Source: a virus
DNA length: 25,708 bases
Virus record (IMG/VR): IMGVR_UViG_3300025687_000289
Location: 1-25,708 of that record
Direction: 5' to 3' (one strand)
A program made the position numbers and the translations under genes. The notes under the pieces are model-generated. The model was not told where the DNA came from and did not search any database. It saw only the letters and a list, made by a program, of their open reading frames with translations. Numbering within the stretch: the first letter of the stretch is position 1; every line of letters starts with the position of its first letter. Below, piece after piece: positions 14,090 to 20,211 of this stretch.

Positions 14090-14855
14090 TGCTTACTCCC
14101 GGCTCTTCGATTAGTTGACCTTCAAATAGGTAGGTGCCAAAGTGCCCGATCCTACCCCACGGGGCACCCCAGACTTTGCCCTTGAGTTCCCGCCACTTGT
14201 GGCAAAAGTGATAATCCTCACTAAGCAGCCTGCCTGTCTTGGGGCAAATGCTCTCAGTGAAGTATTGGCTGATTGGCTTGCCACCCGGCAAATGGCTCAT
14301 GTCGTTCCTAAAGAACGGCACCTTCTTCTTCATCTTCTCAAAGACCTTGCGCTTAATCAGCATGATGCCCGTGCCACCTGCTGCGATCTCAAAGGGCTGG
14401 TTCTGCGGCACCGAGATATGCGCCGTGTTTTCCTTGAGGTTCACGACAAAGCTACCCGTGAACTTGCCAAGGTTCTCTTGCCCTGCCAAGGCTGCCTCAC
14501 GCACGCTATTCCAGTTGATCTCTTTCTTAGGACAGATACCCACGATAATGTCCTTGTCGGCCAAAATCATGTTGAGAATGTCGATGGCTCTGAACTTCAT
14601 GTCTGCGTCGATGAAGAGCAAGTGCGTGTTATCGGTCTGCAAGAACTGGTCAGCAAGGTTATTGCGTGCCCTAGTGATAAGCGATTCATTGAACATGAAG
14701 GCGCATGTCAGGCGTATGTTTTGCGACGTGAGCATCCCTGACAGCTCAAGCAATGACTGGACATAGACCCCCGTGCATTGGCCGCCGTACATGGGCGTGG
14801 CAACCTGCACTCTGATCTCTGGTAACTCGGGTTCTACTTTCTTTTTGCGTGGCAT
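14073..14855 (-). CDS. GT-A-type glycosyltransferase
   Basis: A 260-residue protein. After a basic start, a Rossmann-like opening (VQVATPMYGGQCTGVYVQSL) leads to LLFIDADMKFRAIDILNMI. Its Asp-Ala-Asp at 83-85 sits where the metal-binding DxD of GT-A enzymes lies. GGTGIMLIKRKVFEKM at about 158-173 and SEDYHFCHKWRELKG at about 217-231 match the acceptor-side and catalytic regions of phage GT2-like enzymes. The product could glycosylate phage DNA bases, virion proteins or host surface sugars; the sequence does not decide. A second GT-A-like gene lies at 17740-18528. Confidence 0.75.
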   Translation of the reverse strand: MPRKKKVEPELPEIRVQVATPMYGGQCTGVYVQSLLELSGMLTSQNIRLTCAFMFNESLITRARNNLADQFLQTDNTHLLFIDADMKFRAIDILNMILADKDIIVGICPKKEINWNSVREAALAGQENLGKFTGSFVVNLKENTAHISVPQNQPFEIAAGGTGIMLIKRKVFEKMKKKVPFFRNDMSHLPGGKPISQYFTESICPKTGRLLSEDYHFCHKWRELKGKVWGAPWGRIGHFGTYLFEGQLIEEPGVSNGKPK

Positions 14856-14911
14856 GTCATCCTCTTTAAGTTGGGTGGGGGGTGCCAGAATCGCTGCCCC
14901 CCGGCAACGTC

Positions 14912-15274
14912 CTAATCTGTCCCTTTTGCGGGGACTCCCTGCTCTGGCTCAGGTGGGGTTAATTCATTCCCCATAAGTTTTAATGCATCCTCTAGGTGGA
15001 ACATGGCCATGCTTTTCTTCCCATCCCCCCTAAAAATTACGACTGGGGTGTGATCTACGTCACACGCCTTGTCAGCTTGTTCCATCCATTCGTACACGGC
15101 TATGTTACGTCTGCGCTTGCACTCAATGAGGAAAGGGCCAAGCTCAAGATCGCCGTGGTCGGCTTCTTGGTACTGCTTGAGGTTGCGCTTGATCCTGATG
15201 CCCAAAGCATCAAAGACGGCTGCGGCAACCTCTCGCTCGTACTGTGCCCCTCTGTTGCGTGCTAGTTTCGACAT
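14912..15274 (-). CDS. Holliday-junction-resolvase-like PD-(D/E)XK nuclease
   Basis: A 120-residue protein. The start (RNRGAQYEREVAAAVFDALG) supplies the first acidic helix (Glu13, Glu15). GDLELGPFLIECKRRRNI gives Asp42 and the Glu51-x-Lys53 pair, the standard metal site of small phage resolvases and VRR-type nucleases. It probably cuts branched DNA produced during recombination or before packaging. Its ATG overlaps the stop of the SSB-tailed gene (TAATG), so the two are coupled. The C-terminal 20 residues are a Pro/Glu-rich tail. Confidence 0.8.
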   Translation of the reverse strand: MSKLARNRGAQYEREVAAAVFDALGIRIKRNLKQYQEADHGDLELGPFLIECKRRRNIAVYEWMEQADKACDVDHTPVVIFRGDGKKSMAMFHLEDALKLMGNELTPPEPEQGVPAKGTD

Positions 15275-15549
15275 TAAAAGGGCACGTCGCCGTCAATGTC
15301 GTCAAAGCTCTTGGAAGGCGTTGGCTGCCGATTCTGCTTGTAGTTAGGGTCAGGCTTCCAAGTGTCCTCTTTGATGCTGATTAGCGGCCCTTTGGCGGTA
15401 CTCTTAATCCAGCCTGCCATCTTAAGTGTGTCGCCTGCCTTGTAGTCTTGGTCAAGCAATAGCTCCCCTTTCCAGTCTGGCCCCTTGCTTCCGTCAGGTT
15501 TGTTTTGTGCGAATAGGGCACCTGTGCCCGGTGGTCTTTCATACGCCAT
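15274..15549 (-). CDS. ssDNA-binding-like protein with SSB-type acidic tail
   Basis: A 91-residue protein. ATG 15549 is preferred over a TTG two codons earlier because AAAGGAG lies seven bases before it. The body (GTGALFAQNKPDGSKGPDWK, then GDTLKMAGWIKSTAKGPLIS) resembles the small OB-fold-like family common in phages. The end, FDDIDGDVPF, is the acidic 'DDxPF' tail by which SSB proteins recruit partners. It is flanked by resolvase and recombinase genes, so binding of single-stranded DNA intermediates is likely. Confidence 0.75.
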   Translation of the reverse strand: MAYERPPGTGALFAQNKPDGSKGPDWKGELLLDQDYKAGDTLKMAGWIKSTAKGPLISIKEDTWKPDPNYKQNRQPTPSKSFDDIDGDVPF

Positions 15550-15721
15550 GTCCAACTCCTTTCACCAAATGATAACGGGCGAACGACTTACCGCCCTCCT
15601 GTACTTCTTCTGTCACGATGTTGTGACCCTTCTTACGCAAATCCTCAATGCGTGCCGCCAGCCTGAACACGCCCATCATTTGAAGCGCCTCCAGCGCAGT
15701 CAGAGTGTGGCCCTTTTGCAT
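15539..15721 (-). CDS. Winged-helix (HTH_39-like) protein, maybe translated as a fusion with the RecT-like protein
   Basis: From ATG 15721 the product is 60 residues: HTLTALEALQMMGVFRLAAR, then IEDLRKKGHNIVTEEVQ, matching the phage winged-helix family HTH_39. Family members usually have about 14 residues before the LTxLEAL motif, but this start leaves only six. The frame stays open upstream and encodes FSQSELILRYMQKG, which looks like the missing first helix, yet no ATG, GTG or TTG lies between the in-frame TGA and 15721. The open region runs back to the slippery site at the end of the RecT-like gene. Translation by -1 frameshift, by a rare start such as GTA, or from the short ATG are all possible. 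Confidence 0.7.
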   Translation of the reverse strand: MQKGHTLTALEALQMMGVFRLAARIEDLRKKGHNIVTEEVQEGGKSFARYHLVKGVGHGV

Positions 15722-15774
15722 ATAACGTAGGATTAACTCTGACTGACTGAAACGGGTGCCGTTGACTGGCTCGG

Positions 15775-16608
15775 CTACTTTTTTGCTTCTTCATCTATTG
15801 AGCGCCGTGCCCTACCAATTCCAGTGCTAAATACTTGGTAAAGCCCCTCATGGTTACGGGCAAGCTCATGCACGTTCTTGCTGTTGCACTTCTCAAAGTC
15901 GCTCATTTTGAGCAGCTTCGTGCCTGCGTCCATCTTTTGATTGGCTGCGATCTTGTCGATCATGGTTAGAAAGGCATCGGCCCACTTGTCCATGTTCTCG
16001 TAATAGGCATAAGGTTCGTCACTCCCGGGCACCATCAAAGCAATGCCGGTGGTAGGCTGCTCAACGACTGCTGCAACCGACGGGGCGGCTTCTTCTTGAA
16101 TTGAAACCACTGGTTCCATTCTGGCCCCGGGGATTGTTTCGGCTTCGGTTTCGTCGAGCATCCCGAGGCCACAGTGTGCGAGGACTGCACGCCTGATCGC
16201 TTTCGTGGTGGCTTTAAGGACTGCATTGGCGAGGGCGTCCCCTTTGAGGTGTGCAACTGCCACTGCCCCTTGGTTCTCAGAAAGTCTACCGTCAGCCCCC
16301 GTAACTCTGACGCTGACAAGGTATATGTCATCCATCTTTTCTCGGTGCGTGACTTGGGTGCTAAGTTTATGGATAGCACACAACTGCTGAGTACACTGTG
16401 CGTTGGCATATAAAATTTCCTTCCCATTGAGTCTGAGCAAATCAAACGGCTTGGCTGCGGGGTCTAGCCCTGCCTGCTGGCACCTGTAGTTGTAATACGC
16501 AACTTTCTGCGGTGGCTGTAGCTTGCTCAAATCGCCGTTAATGACGATGCTCTCGATTACTTTCGGGTCTAAGACTTCGCCCTGTTTCATGTTGACTACG
16601 TTTGTCAT
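15775..16608 (-). CDS. RecT/Red-beta-like single-strand annealing protein
   Basis: A 277-residue protein. I choose ATG 16608, preceded by AAAGGGGA, over a GTG five codons upstream. Residues 34-62 (QKVAYYNYRCQQAGLDPAAK, then PFDLLRLNGKE) and 131-162 (LKATTKAIRRAVLAHCGLGM, then LDETEAETIPGA) match phage single-strand annealing proteins of the RecT or related type. It would pair complementary single strands made by the exonuclease encoded just upstream. The C-terminal part after residue 165 is variable and helical. The gene ends in the slippery sequence described separately. Confidence 0.7.
   Translation of the reverse strand: MTNVVNMKQGEVLDPKVIESIVINGDLSKLQPPQKVAYYNYRCQQAGLDPAAKPFDLLRLNGKEILYANAQCTQQLCAIHKLSTQVTHREKMDDIYLVSVRVTGADGRLSENQGAVAVAHLKGDALANAVLKATTKAIRRAVLAHCGLGMLDETEAETIPGARMEPVVSIQEEAAPSVAAVVEQPTTGIALMVPGSDEPYAYYENMDKWADAFLTMIDKIAANQKMDAGTKLLKMSDFEKCNSKNVHELARNHEGLYQVFSTGIGRARRSIDEEAKK
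15778..15784 (-). other. Candidate -1 ribosomal frameshift site A AAA AAG
   Basis: On the minus strand the RecT-like frame ends GCA AAA AAG TAG. The heptamer A AAA AAG is phased exactly as in known -1 sites such as dnaX, and the zero-frame stop follows at once. A slip of -1 enters GTA GCC GAG CCA and continues without a stop through the winged-helix gene to 15539. A weak stem GCCG/CGGC lies just downstream. No clear stimulatory Shine-Dalgarno lies at the usual distance upstream. Confidence 0.5.
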
Positions 16609-16619
16609 AACTTCCCCTT

Positions 16620-17513
16620 TCACTTGACTAGGAATCGGCGACTGCCGGGTGTTTCAACAACAAACTGGTGGTAAATGTCAGGCATTGCAGACTTCAATAA
16701 CTCGGCACTAAACCGCTTAGAGGGCTTGGCCGTCTTCCAAGTGCAAAGCACCGAACCATCAAACGATGTAACCGTGGCTTTTTCCTTCATCCAGCTTTGG
16801 ACGAACTCTTTAAGCCCGTCTTCGGCCTCTTCAAACTCCTTCATCTTGGCCTTGAGTTGTTGTAGCTGAATACATGCCTGCTCGATGCTGGCGTTGGCCA
16901 CGATAGAGCTACCGTCATCAACCTTATAAACGTCCTTCACTACGTCGGCCATCGTCTGCGGGTTGAAACTACGGGTCTGGCACTGTGCCCAGAACTCAGC
17001 CATTGCTCGGATATGCGCTTCTTGCTCTAGCTCCGTCACGGTCTGCGGGAACCTGCAAAGCTCTTGCCCCCCAAAAAGAACGATAAGCTCGATACGCTCG
17101 ACTTGATGAACAACAAGCTCATGCATACACTGTGCCCTGTAGCGGTCAGAAACCTGCTCTGTGCCGTTATCGCCATAGTGCTTGCGTTGATGCACCCCCA
17201 AGTTTTTGATCTCATAGAGCGTTTTACCGTCTGCACTAATGTAGTCAAAGTGGCTGGCCATCCAGTCATGCTTGGGGTGCCTTAAGGCATAGTCAGCCTG
17301 TTTGAACTCAAGCCCCCAACGCCCTGCTGCGGCCCTCATAATCGGCTCTTGCAGTAGCGTGCCCATTTGCACTGCTTCATTGTCGCTAAGGTCTTCTGGC
17401 TCTTTTTGGCCCGTCTTGAGCATAAAGACTTCGCCTGCCTTGCCTGCCGCTATCTGCCCTGCGTCAGTGGCCCAAATCGCACTGGCTCTGGTTTCTGGTG
17501 AAAAGTCGGACAT
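16620..17513 (-). CDS. YqaJ-type viral recombinase exonuclease
   Basis: A 297-residue protein, a little longer than the family core. The PD-(D/E)XK site is clear: MGTLLQEPIMRAAAGRWG (Glu56), ASHFDYISADG (Asp90), YEIKNLG (Glu101-x-Lys103) and YRAQCMHEL (Gln128). It resembles lambda exonuclease and YqaJ enzymes, which resect double-stranded ends so that an annealing protein can act. Residues about 205-235 form a coiled coil, and the C-terminal 60 residues add an unrecognised module. The annealing gene follows after 11 bases, giving the standard exonuclease-annealase pair. Confidence 0.85.
   Translation of the reverse strand: MSDFSPETRASAIWATDAGQIAAGKAGEVFMLKTGQKEPEDLSDNEAVQMGTLLQEPIMRAAAGRWGLEFKQADYALRHPKHDWMASHFDYISADGKTLYEIKNLGVHQRKHYGDNGTEQVSDRYRAQCMHELVVHQVERIELIVLFGGQELCRFPQTVTELEQEAHIRAMAEFWAQCQTRSFNPQTMADVVKDVYKVDDGSSIVANASIEQACIQLQQLKAKMKEFEEAEDGLKEFVQSWMKEKATVTSFDGSVLCTWKTAKPSKRFSAELLKSAMPDIYHQFVVETPGSRRFLVK
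16626..16634 (-). promoter_or_regulatory. Leader motif TTCCTAGTC before the RecT-like gene
   Basis: A copy of the shared motif, here inside the last codons of the exonuclease, six bases before AAGGGG. It is very similar to the copy at 17718-17726 over 21 bases. Confidence 0.4.
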
Positions 17514-17515
17514 GA

Positions 17516-17698
17516 TTATTCCTCCCCTATAATGACGGGAATACTGTATTCATTGCTGTTTACAGTGATCTCGATGCACTGCTTGTGTTCGCCCTGTATG
17601 CGAATGACACGGTAGCTGTTCATCTTGTCTTCGCTGCGGAACACCTCGCCGATCTCAATGCGAGTGACGTTTCTAAAGTCGAATGATGCTTCTGTCAT
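17516..17698 (-). CDS. Small hypothetical protein
   Basis: A 60-residue beta-rich protein (ASFDFRNVTRIEIGEVFR, then SYRVIRIQGEHKQCIEITVN). AAAGGGG precedes ATG 17698, and its stop is two bases from the exonuclease start, so the two are coupled. The family is not recognised. A role in the recombination operon is likely only from position. Confidence 0.65.
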   Translation of the reverse strand: MTEASFDFRNVTRIEIGEVFRSEDKMNSYRVIRIQGEHKQCIEITVNSNEYSIPVIIGEE

Positions 17699-17717
17699 TT
17701 TGGAACCCCTTTCAGAT

Positions 17718-17726
17718 GATTAGGAA
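17718..17726 (-). promoter_or_regulatory. Leader motif TTCCTAATC before the 60-aa gene
   Basis: A copy of the shared motif, six bases before AAGGGG, in a short intergenic gap where no coding constraint applies. Confidence 0.45.
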
Positions 17727-17739
17727 AGTACTACGTTTA

Positions 17740-18528
17740 CTAGTTTACAGCAAAATAAAGTTTGTGCAAGTGTGGTCTGTTGCGTTTTAGCCACGGCTCT
17801 GCGTCTGCATGATTCTTGGCACTGGCTTCTTGGCTTCTGCCAATGGTTTGAGAGCAAGCGTGGTGGACATAAGACCGGCTAATAAAGTGCATGTAGCCGT
17901 CCTTGGCCATGTCATCGCACGCTACATTGTCGCTGTACCAGTTCAAGGGCGGGAACCCCGGCCAGCCATCAATACCTACGCTAGCAAATATGGGCGCAAC
18001 CCAAGGTACCTGAATAATCAACTGCTCACTGGCCCACTGCATACCGTTCCAATGGTCTTCAGTCAGCCTATTCCTCACGTTCATGTGCAAGCTCGACATG
18101 TTGGTTCTAGCACCCAAGAAGCCTACCTTTACATTCTTAGCCTGCAACTGCTTACGGTCTTCAATGAGTAGGTTATAGCTGGTCGGGTCTAGCACAATGT
18201 CGTCATTAGCTACGATGACTTCTTGGTGGCCATCAAGAAACGCCTCCTTCATACAGGCGTTGTAAGCCTCCCCGAACGATTTATAGGTGTTAGGTATCCA
18301 TTTCAGGGGGGCAGGGCTTAGGCGGGGCTTAGAGGGGCTTGAAAGATATATCGGTACTCCATCAGGCAAGTAGAGTGACATGCTTTTGAAGAACAACTCT
18401 AAGCCCTTCTTGTTGGTTGTGGAACACACACAGATTGGAGTCATAGGAATAGCTTTCTGCACTTCTTGCAATAGGGTTTGCGGGGTTCCCAGTGGTACTT
18501 CTGACAGCAACGCTTGCACAGCCGCCAT
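17740..18528 (-). CDS. GT2-like glycosyltransferase
   Basis: A 262-residue protein. The GT-A opening TPICVCSTTNKKGLELFFKS begins at about residue 30, and VIVANDDIVLDPTSYNLL at about 104-121 supplies the acidic Asn-Asp-Asp metal motif. FGEAYNACMKEAF and SDNVACDDMAKDGY fit the donor and acceptor parts of GT2 enzymes. ATG 18444 at residue 29 would give a more typical length, and the first 28 residues may be a leader or a mis-start. The target is unknown: DNA, virion protein or host glycan. It is a second, different GT-A-like enzyme in the same operon. Confidence 0.7.
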   Translation of the reverse strand: MAAVQALLSEVPLGTPQTLLQEVQKAIPMTPICVCSTTNKKGLELFFKSMSLYLPDGVPIYLSSPSKPRLSPAPLKWIPNTYKSFGEAYNACMKEAFLDGHQEVIVANDDIVLDPTSYNLLIEDRKQLQAKNVKVGFLGARTNMSSLHMNVRNRLTEDHWNGMQWASEQLIIQVPWVAPIFASVGIDGWPGFPPLNWYSDNVACDDMAKDGYMHFISRSYVHHACSQTIGRSQEASAKNHADAEPWLKRNRPHLHKLYFAVN

Positions 18529-18529
18529 C

Positions 18530-18760
18530 TCACTGCTTGTTTGCCCAGATTGTCAGACATGTCTGCTCCAATTCAAATGAAACTGGATTGGTCTTGAGAG
18601 CGTCTTGCTTGCCCCTTTCATACATCTTGATTAGTTCCTCGGCCCTCACCGCCTCAATGTCAACTAGCTGCGGGTCAGCAAGGAAACGATTAGCACCAAT
18701 AACGGTAAGAGCGCCCATGCAAGCGCCAAGCAACCAAGTCGTGAACTTTTCCTCATTCAT
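18530..18760 (-). CDS. Small single-pass membrane protein
   Basis: A 76-residue protein. ATG 18760 is chosen because GGGGGAAAAAG precedes it. Residues about 8-24 are hydrophobic (TWLLGACMGALTVIGANRF), followed by an amphipathic region (VRAEELIKMYERGKQDALK) and a C-terminal tail. The start overlaps the end of the coiled-coil gene by eight bases. Function unknown. Confidence 0.65.
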   Translation of the reverse strand: MNEEKFTTWLLGACMGALTVIGANRFLADPQLVDIEAVRAEELIKMYERGKQDALKTNPVSFELEQTCLTIWANKQ

Positions 18761-18905
18761 CTTTTTCCCCCGCCTCAAGCTCTAACCGATGGTCTTTTAG
18801 CTTCTGCACAGCTTCTTCAAGCAAGGCTACGCTGTCTTTGGCACGGTTAAGGGCTTGGGCTAGCTCTATTTCTAGCTGCCTGATCTGGTCTAACAGTTCG
18901 TACAT
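18753..18905 (-). CDS. Short coiled-coil protein
   Basis: A 50-residue protein starting ATG 18905 with GGAGG five bases upstream. It is one continuous amphipathic helix with regular leucines (YELLDQIRQLEIELAQALNR, then VALLEEAVQKLKDHRLELEA), consistent with a short dimeric coiled coil. It is the first gene after the minus-strand promoter near 19044-19070. Because it overlaps the next gene by eight bases, the pair may act together at the membrane. Confidence 0.7.
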   Translation of the reverse strand: MYELLDQIRQLEIELAQALNRAKDSVALLEEAVQKLKDHRLELEAGEKDE

Positions 18906-18918
18906 GAAAGCCTCCACT

Positions 18919-18927
18919 GACTAGGAT
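18919..18927 (-). promoter_or_regulatory. Leader motif ATCCTAGTC before the coiled-coil gene
   Basis: One of six copies of the YCCTARTC-type motif found a few bases before the ribosome site of minus-strand genes. Here three bases separate it from GGAGG. Confidence 0.45.
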
Positions 18928-18936
18928 TAACGGGTG

Positions 18937-18985
18937 CCGGGTCATCAAGGTGAGAGCCTAAAATGAAAGGCGATCTTGACCCCGG
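18937..18985 (-). promoter_or_regulatory. Inverted repeat in the minus-strand leader
   Basis: CTTGACCCCGG (18975-18985, plus strand) can pair with CCGGGTCATCAAG (18937-18949) with a small bulge, giving about ten base pairs around a loop of about 25 bases in the RNA. It lies between the promoter and the first gene, so it could be an RNA control element. No known riboswitch was recognised. Confidence 0.35.
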
Positions 18986-19043
18986 CTGCGGATGTTTTTT
19001 GGTCGTTAAACCTAAGTCACCTTCCGCTGGACTCATTGATAAA

Positions 19044-19070
19044 CTAATACACGTTCTATAGGCTTGTCAA
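19044..19070 (-). promoter_or_regulatory. Putative sigma70-type promoter for the recombination operon
   Basis: The minus strand has a perfect TTGACA (19070-19065). TATTAG follows after 15 bases (19049-19044), or TAGTTT after 18 bases. It lies upstream of ATG 18905 with a leader of about 130 bases, the first long gap before the operon. Confidence 0.5.
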
Positions 19071-19100
19071 CATCTTTTTTCCCCTCTTATATTTATAATA

Positions 19101-19250
19101 TAGGTATACGAAGAATCTAGGTTCTAAGAAGAACTGTAGCTATACGAAGAACGTAGTCGTAAAGCAAACCTATACCTAAATAAAAACATATACGACAGTT
19201 TTATACGTCTACCTTAGTTCTACGATGTACCTACATTCTTCTATCTATAG
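19101..19250. repeat. Iteron-like repeats in the AT-rich intergenic region
   Basis: TAGGTATACGAAGAATCTAG at 19101-19120 recurs at 19137-19156 with 17 of 20 bases identical, 36 bases apart. A diverged copy (AGAAGAACTGTAG) lies between them at 19127-19139. The core GAAGAATGTAG recurs in inverted orientation within 19231-19250. The arrangement resembles protein-binding iterons or operators. Confidence 0.65.
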
Positions 19251-19328
19251 GGGCATGGCCCTTTTGGGCCTTGGGGCCGTTGGGCCAATGGGGTCAAAGG
19301 ACTAGCACAAAAGGGTTCCGATTAGGGA

Positions 19329-19363
19329 CTATTAGGAAGTTTCTGGTTCCTATTAGGAAGTTT
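19329..19363 (+). repeat. Direct repeat CTATTAGGAAGTTT
   Basis: The 14-base sequence occurs at 19329-19342 and 19350-19363, a period of 21 bases, which would place both copies on the same face of the helix. Confidence 0.75.
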
Positions 19364-19367
19364 GGGG

Positions 19368-19438
19368 TGCCGTATCCAACCCGGGCACGGGCGTGCGCAC
19401 GGGTAAACGTACTGTCCAATCTGCTATGCCGTATCCAA
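19368..19438 (+). repeat. Direct repeat TGCCGTATCCAA
   Basis: The 12-base sequence occurs at 19368-19379 and 19427-19438, flanking a GC-rich palindrome (CGTGCGCACG at 19392-19401). Confidence 0.7.
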
Positions 19439-19503
19439 TTGACCACAGCAAAACCAAATGACCATAACGCCTAGAAGCCCCCCACAAAGGGGCGCTGGTA
19501 GGC

Positions 19504-19517
19504 TTGCAGTGCTGCAA
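19504..19517. repeat. Inverted repeat TTGCAG-TG-CTGCAA
   Basis: Perfect six-base arms around a two-base centre. This is the usual form of an operator for a dimeric regulator; no binding protein can be assigned. Confidence 0.5.
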
Positions 19518-19644
19518 TAGTGTGGAAATGGGTCAGATGATGACGGCCAAGGCCTAGCCAATGGCTAAAGCCTAGCTAAAAGCCCCTTATAAGCCCTTAT
19601 AAGGCTTTTATATGCTCAGGGTATAGGGTAGCCCTAGCCCATAA

Positions 19645-19667
19645 GAAAAAAGCCCCTAAAGGGGCTT
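19645..19667 (-). terminator. Rho-independent terminator of the ArdC cassette
   Basis: On the minus strand AAGCCCC, TTTA, GGGGCTT forms a seven-base stem with a four-base loop, followed directly by more T. It begins about 25 bases after the stop of the last micro-ORF of the cassette. Confidence 0.8.
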
Positions 19668-19690
19668 ATAAAGGGTTTAGTGATTAGTCA

Positions 19691-19783
19691 TTAAAACCCG
19701 GCTACCGAGCCAAGGGTTAACATAAGCCAAATAGAGCCATAGAAGACTACAGCGCCTAAAATAAACTTAATTGCATTAAGCAT
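19691..19783 (-). CDS. Membrane micro-protein (30 aa), last in the ArdC cassette
   Basis: ATG 19783 to TAA 19691. The product is almost one transmembrane helix (LNAIKFILGAVVFYGSIWLM, then LTLGSVAGF). AAGGGG lies seven bases upstream and overlaps the stop of the preceding gene. The terminator follows at once. The leader AAGGGGCTTAATCATG is nearly identical to that of the 24-residue ORF at 21120-21194, which supports both as genuine. Function unknown. Confidence 0.5.
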   Translation of the reverse strand: MLNAIKFILGAVVFYGSIWLMLTLGSVAGF

Positions 19784-19785
19784 GA

Positions 19786-20127
19786 TTAAGCCCCTTGATT
19801 GTGATGGTTGGACAATTTGACCCCGGCCAATTGCATAGCCTTAATCCAGTACTTAACCTTACGGCTAGGGTTGTCAGGGCTAAAGTGGATTGACTCACTG
19901 CGATATTCCCCGGTCATATAGTCTTGCTCGGGTTCACTGGTAAACCAGACACGGCTAGACCGATTAGCCGGGGATTGTGATGGGTGAATGTATAGCCCTT
20001 TGAGAATTAAGACCAATTCTTTAAACGTGTACTTTTCACCAATGGCCGAGAATCCAGCATCCGCAATATCGCCATGCTCGGCGCTTTCATTAGTGACTAT
20101 TTCAAAGGTTTTATCAATTAAAAGCAT
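19786..20127 (-). CDS. Hypothetical protein of the ArdC cassette
   Basis: A 113-residue protein from ATG 20127 with AAGGGG upstream. The sequence (LLIDKTFEIVTNESAEHGDI, then YTFKELVLILKGLYIHPSQS) appears to be a small alpha-beta domain, with a serine-rich charged middle and a C-terminal WIKAMQLAGVKL helix. I do not recognise a named family. Being placed directly after ArdC and sharing its leader type, it is probably expressed early with it and may aid protection or entry. Confidence 0.7.
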   Translation of the reverse strand: MLLIDKTFEIVTNESAEHGDIADAGFSAIGEKYTFKELVLILKGLYIHPSQSPANRSSRVWFTSEPEQDYMTGEYRSESIHFSPDNPSRKVKYWIKAMQLAGVKLSNHHNQGA

Positions 20128-20147
20128 GGTAAGCCCCTTATAGGATT

Positions 20148-20156
20148 GACTAGGAA
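20148..20156 (-). promoter_or_regulatory. Leader motif TTCCTAGTC before the 113-aa gene
   Basis: A copy of the shared minus-strand motif, eight bases before AAGGGG. Confidence 0.45.
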
Positions 20157-20179
20157 TTGATAAGGTTAACCCTTATCGC

Positions 20180-20201
20180 ATAGCCCCCATAAAGGGGCTA
20201 T
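20180..20201. repeat. Hairpin between ArdC and the following gene
   Basis: ATAGCCCC (20180-20187) pairs with GGGGCTAT (20194-20201) around a six-base loop. No T-run follows on the minus strand, so it may be an RNA stability or partial-readthrough element, not a full terminator. Confidence 0.5.
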
Positions 20202-20211
20202 ACGCTAAAGG

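Larger units (their letters stand above)
18906..19690. other. Repeat-rich intergenic region without a convincing gene
   Basis: Both flanks are minus-strand genes. From left to right it holds the 5' leader of the minus operon with an inverted repeat (18937-18985), a promoter, an AT-rich block with related GAAGAA-type repeats (19101-19250), GC-rich short palindromes (CGTGCGCACG at 19392-19401), direct repeats, an inverted repeat at 19504-19517, a CTAG-rich stretch near 19550-19640 and a minus-strand terminator. A plus-strand frame at 19271-19474 reads through the repeats (IRKFLVPIRKFGVP) and looks fortuitous. The content would suit a replication origin or control region, but this is inferred. 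Confidence 0.6.

Noticed and set aside
14142-14741. 199-aa plus-strand frame
   Set aside because: Antisense of the glycosyltransferase gene, whose motifs and overlaps support the minus strand.
18890-19036. 48-aa minus-strand frame beginning SPAEGDLGLTTKKHPQPG
   Set aside because: No Shine-Dalgarno site, and it would start at or before the predicted transcription start and overlap the well-supported gene at 18753-18905. Kept open only as a remote option.
18963-19061. 32-aa plus-strand frame (KGDLDPGCGCFLVVKP)
   Set aside because: Opposite to the minus-strand leader and promoter, with only a weak ribosome site.
19101-19250. CRISPR-like array
   Set aside because: The repeats are too few, diverged and irregularly spaced, and one copy is inverted.
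19271-19474. 67-aa plus-strand frame across the repeat region
   Set aside because: It lacks a ribosome site and its repeated IRKF pieces come from the 21-base DNA repeat.
19440-19640. tRNA-like or small RNA gene
   Set aside because: Several short stems are present but no cloverleaf, anticodon arm or TTC loop could be drawn.
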